Assembly: GCA_914767715.1 (NCBI GenBank)
Contig: OU612073.1
Coordinates: 3,844,001-3,908,000 of the forward strand
DNA from: Membranipora membranacea
Taxonomy: Eukaryota > Bryozoa > Gymnolaemata > Cheilostomatida > Membraniporidae
DNA length: 64,000 nt
Direction: 5' to 3'
Part shown: piece after piece, positions 62,055 to 64,000 of the stretch
Numbering within the stretch: position 1 is the first letter of the stretch
Layout: every line of letters begins with the position of its first letter
The notes under the pieces: generated by a model
What the model was told of the DNA's origin: nothing
The model's database searches: none
The model's input: the letters and a program-made list of their open reading frames with translations, nothing else
Made by a program: the position numbers and the translations under genes

Positions 62055-62490
62055 GAGGAATTACAGAGTTCAAGATTACGAGTTGAAGCCACGGTGACAG
62101 AGACGTACACAAAGAGGAATTACAGAGTTCAAGATTACGAGTTGAAGCCACGGTGACAGAGATGTACACAAAGAGGAATTACAGAGTTCAAGATTACGAG
62201 TTGAAGACACGGTGACAGAGACGTACACAAAGAGGAATTACAGAGTTCAAGATTACGAGTTGAAGACACGGTGACAGAGACGTACACAAGGAGGAATTAC
62301 AGAGTTCAAGATTACAAGTTGAAGACACGGTGACAGAGACGTACACAAGGAGGAATTACAGAGTTCAGGATTACGAGTTGAAGACACGGTGACAGAGACG
62401 TACACAAAGAGGAATTACAGAGTTCAAGATTACGAGTTTGAAGACATAGTGACAGGAGCATTCACAAAGAAGAATTACAGACTTCACTAG
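62055..62490. repeat. 59-bp tandem array, about 7.5 copies
   Basis: Units starting GAGGAATTACAGAGTTCAAG lie at 62055, 62114, 62173, 62232, 62291, 62350 and 62409, with a partial eighth at about 62469. They follow the 40-bp array almost without a gap and share no obvious sequence with it. An AATAAA on the plus strand follows at 62599-62604. Confidence 0.92.
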
Positions 62491-62604
62491 AATATAGCAA
62501 GTACCGTATTATTTTGTAAGGCAATTATTTTTAAGACCTTGAAGATTTATTTATATCTAAAATTTTATGAAGTTAAAGTGTCATCTGATTTTGTTTTCAA
62601 TAAA

Positions 62605-64000
62605 TTCAAAATTCGCAAGAGGCTAATATTTTCTAGCCGGGCAGGTGGCACTTCAGGGTATTTATTGGCATCCCTAAAGTGGGGCGTAAAGCAGTTTATT
62701 TTGGCAAGTGAGACTGCTTCGCTTGGGTCAAATACTTTAATAATTAATAAGTCATCCTTTGATGTAATTGAAAGTGATTATTTATAAGGCTGAAATTCAA
62801 TTTTGTTTTCATAAGTAGACTATCAAATTATATGTTATGTAATAGTAAAGCTAGTTCTTTGAAGTATCATTTCCCCCCCCCCCCCCGCCCCCCCCCCCCC
62901 CCCGCAAGTCAGGGTAAGGATAGTCCTAGTTCTATCAAGTAGCCTTTTCTGTTCAGAACTGTGAACGGTAGAACGAAGTCTATTTTTGGGTTGCCTTTTG
63001 TTAAACAAAGCACTTGATTATTGACATAATAGACTAATTGAGATATTAATCTGGTTTATTAACATAAGTGTGTAGACATAAACATAGACAGGTCATACAT
63101 AATTTGTTGCATTCTTGTAAACCTTCCTAACCACGTCATAATAAGGAAGTTACAATAGGGTTTCCCCGTGAAGTTCCTTTGTAATATTGAGGAGGGAATT
63201 CCCTAAGTTAAACTATCTTGAGTAACTACAGTTGAATAGTATTAATTGACCATAGAATTTAACGCTTATTATTACATTGTATTTTGAGATATTACCCCTG
63301 CTAGGAACCTGAGAAAATTAGTATTTACTAACGGCGTAAAACCAAAAGCCCACCTTACCAGCCTGACACAAGCTGTAAAAGTTTGTAAGAGTTCCTGATT
63401 GGAGTTGGAGAGTGTTTCCATAACTAACTTGCCTGCAGTCTTTGTACAGTCTGCGTTTTCTCAGTGCCGACCCTCTCTTGAAGATTCAACCTGGTATGCA
63501 GATGTAGTCAACCTGATATGATGAGTGATCTGTGCAGGGAGAATTTTCCCTGGTCTGTGGCATCTGCAGTTGAGCTTGCCCACATATGAATCAAGGAAGT
63601 TGGCTTGCCTATCCAACAATAAAGGGCTTATGAAAATTCATTTATCCCAAAGTGGCTTATCTCTACTGTGTGTGCAAAGCAAACTGACTTGACTGATATA
63701 ACTTGATGATGAGTAATCAAACAAAGAGTAATACAATTTTCTTTCACACAGTTTTTCGTTCAGTTATGACAGCGCTGCCCACTGCTTGTTAAAGGTGTCA
63801 TCTCATCTCATATATTGATAATTTCAACTTAAATATCCAACAAAGTTCTGATTTTGGAAATTAAATTGAGGATTATGGAAATGGAAACTAATCTTAGAGT
63901 TGAAAAGATAAAGATTTTAACCAGCAGTTCATTGTTACAACACAGGAGGAAAAGATTGCAATATTCTGAAAAGGTTTGAATTAGCTAAAGATTACTCAAC
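62605..64000. other. Right-end non-coding stretch
   Basis: It contains a C-rich homopolymer run (about 62873-62903) and otherwise AT-rich sequence with short frames only. No gene, tRNA or paired terminal repeat was recognised. Confidence 0.5.

Overview
The window is nuclear DNA of an animal, most likely a bilaterian invertebrate. It is AT-rich, its genes are cut into short exons (mostly 60-225 bases) with GT-AG introns, and it carries tRNA-derived SINE-like repeats, palindromic miniature elements and minisatellites. It includes a retinoid X receptor, a macoilin and a caspase, which are animal families. I cannot name the species.

Six genes are recognisable, five of them as complete exon chains whose splice phases I checked. 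From left to right: CCT8, chaperonin subunit theta (minus, 5220-13032, 12 exons); macoilin MACO1/TMEM57 (plus, 13453-28454, 16 exons); two unrecognised coding candidates (plus, 30297-31864 and 32177-33661); ribosomal protein S4 (minus, 35765-38320, 6 exons, first exon coding only the ATG); TMEM9 (plus, 38507-42507, 5 exons); retinoid X receptor RXR (minus, 43915-56337, nine exons in each of two forms with alternative first exons); and a caspase-like gene (minus, 59576-60588) whose protease region lies in one exon.

CCT8/MACO1 and RPS4/TMEM9 are head-to-head pairs with about 420 and 186 bases between start codons, so shared promoters are likely. TMEM9 and RXR converge, and their predicted poly(A) signals face each other near 42.85-42.90 kb. 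The genes belong to unrelated pathways (protein folding, ER/neuronal membrane protein, translation, endolysosomal membrane protein, nuclear hormone signalling, apoptosis), so they are neighbours rather than a functional cluster.

The flanks (1-5 kb and 56.3-64 kb) are mostly repeats: SINE-like heads, a 55-bp repeat, an exact 166-bp duplication, a 31-bp minisatellite, and a TATA-led unit of 40-bp and 59-bp arrays at 61.8-62.6 kb. Points most worth a second look: a 31-bp triplication that copies an RXR splice donor three times, two phase-matched first exons of RXR, a caspase that keeps its His/Cys dyad but has lost the small-subunit substrate-pocket arginine, pre-miRNA-like hairpins, and the TATA-led repeat unit.
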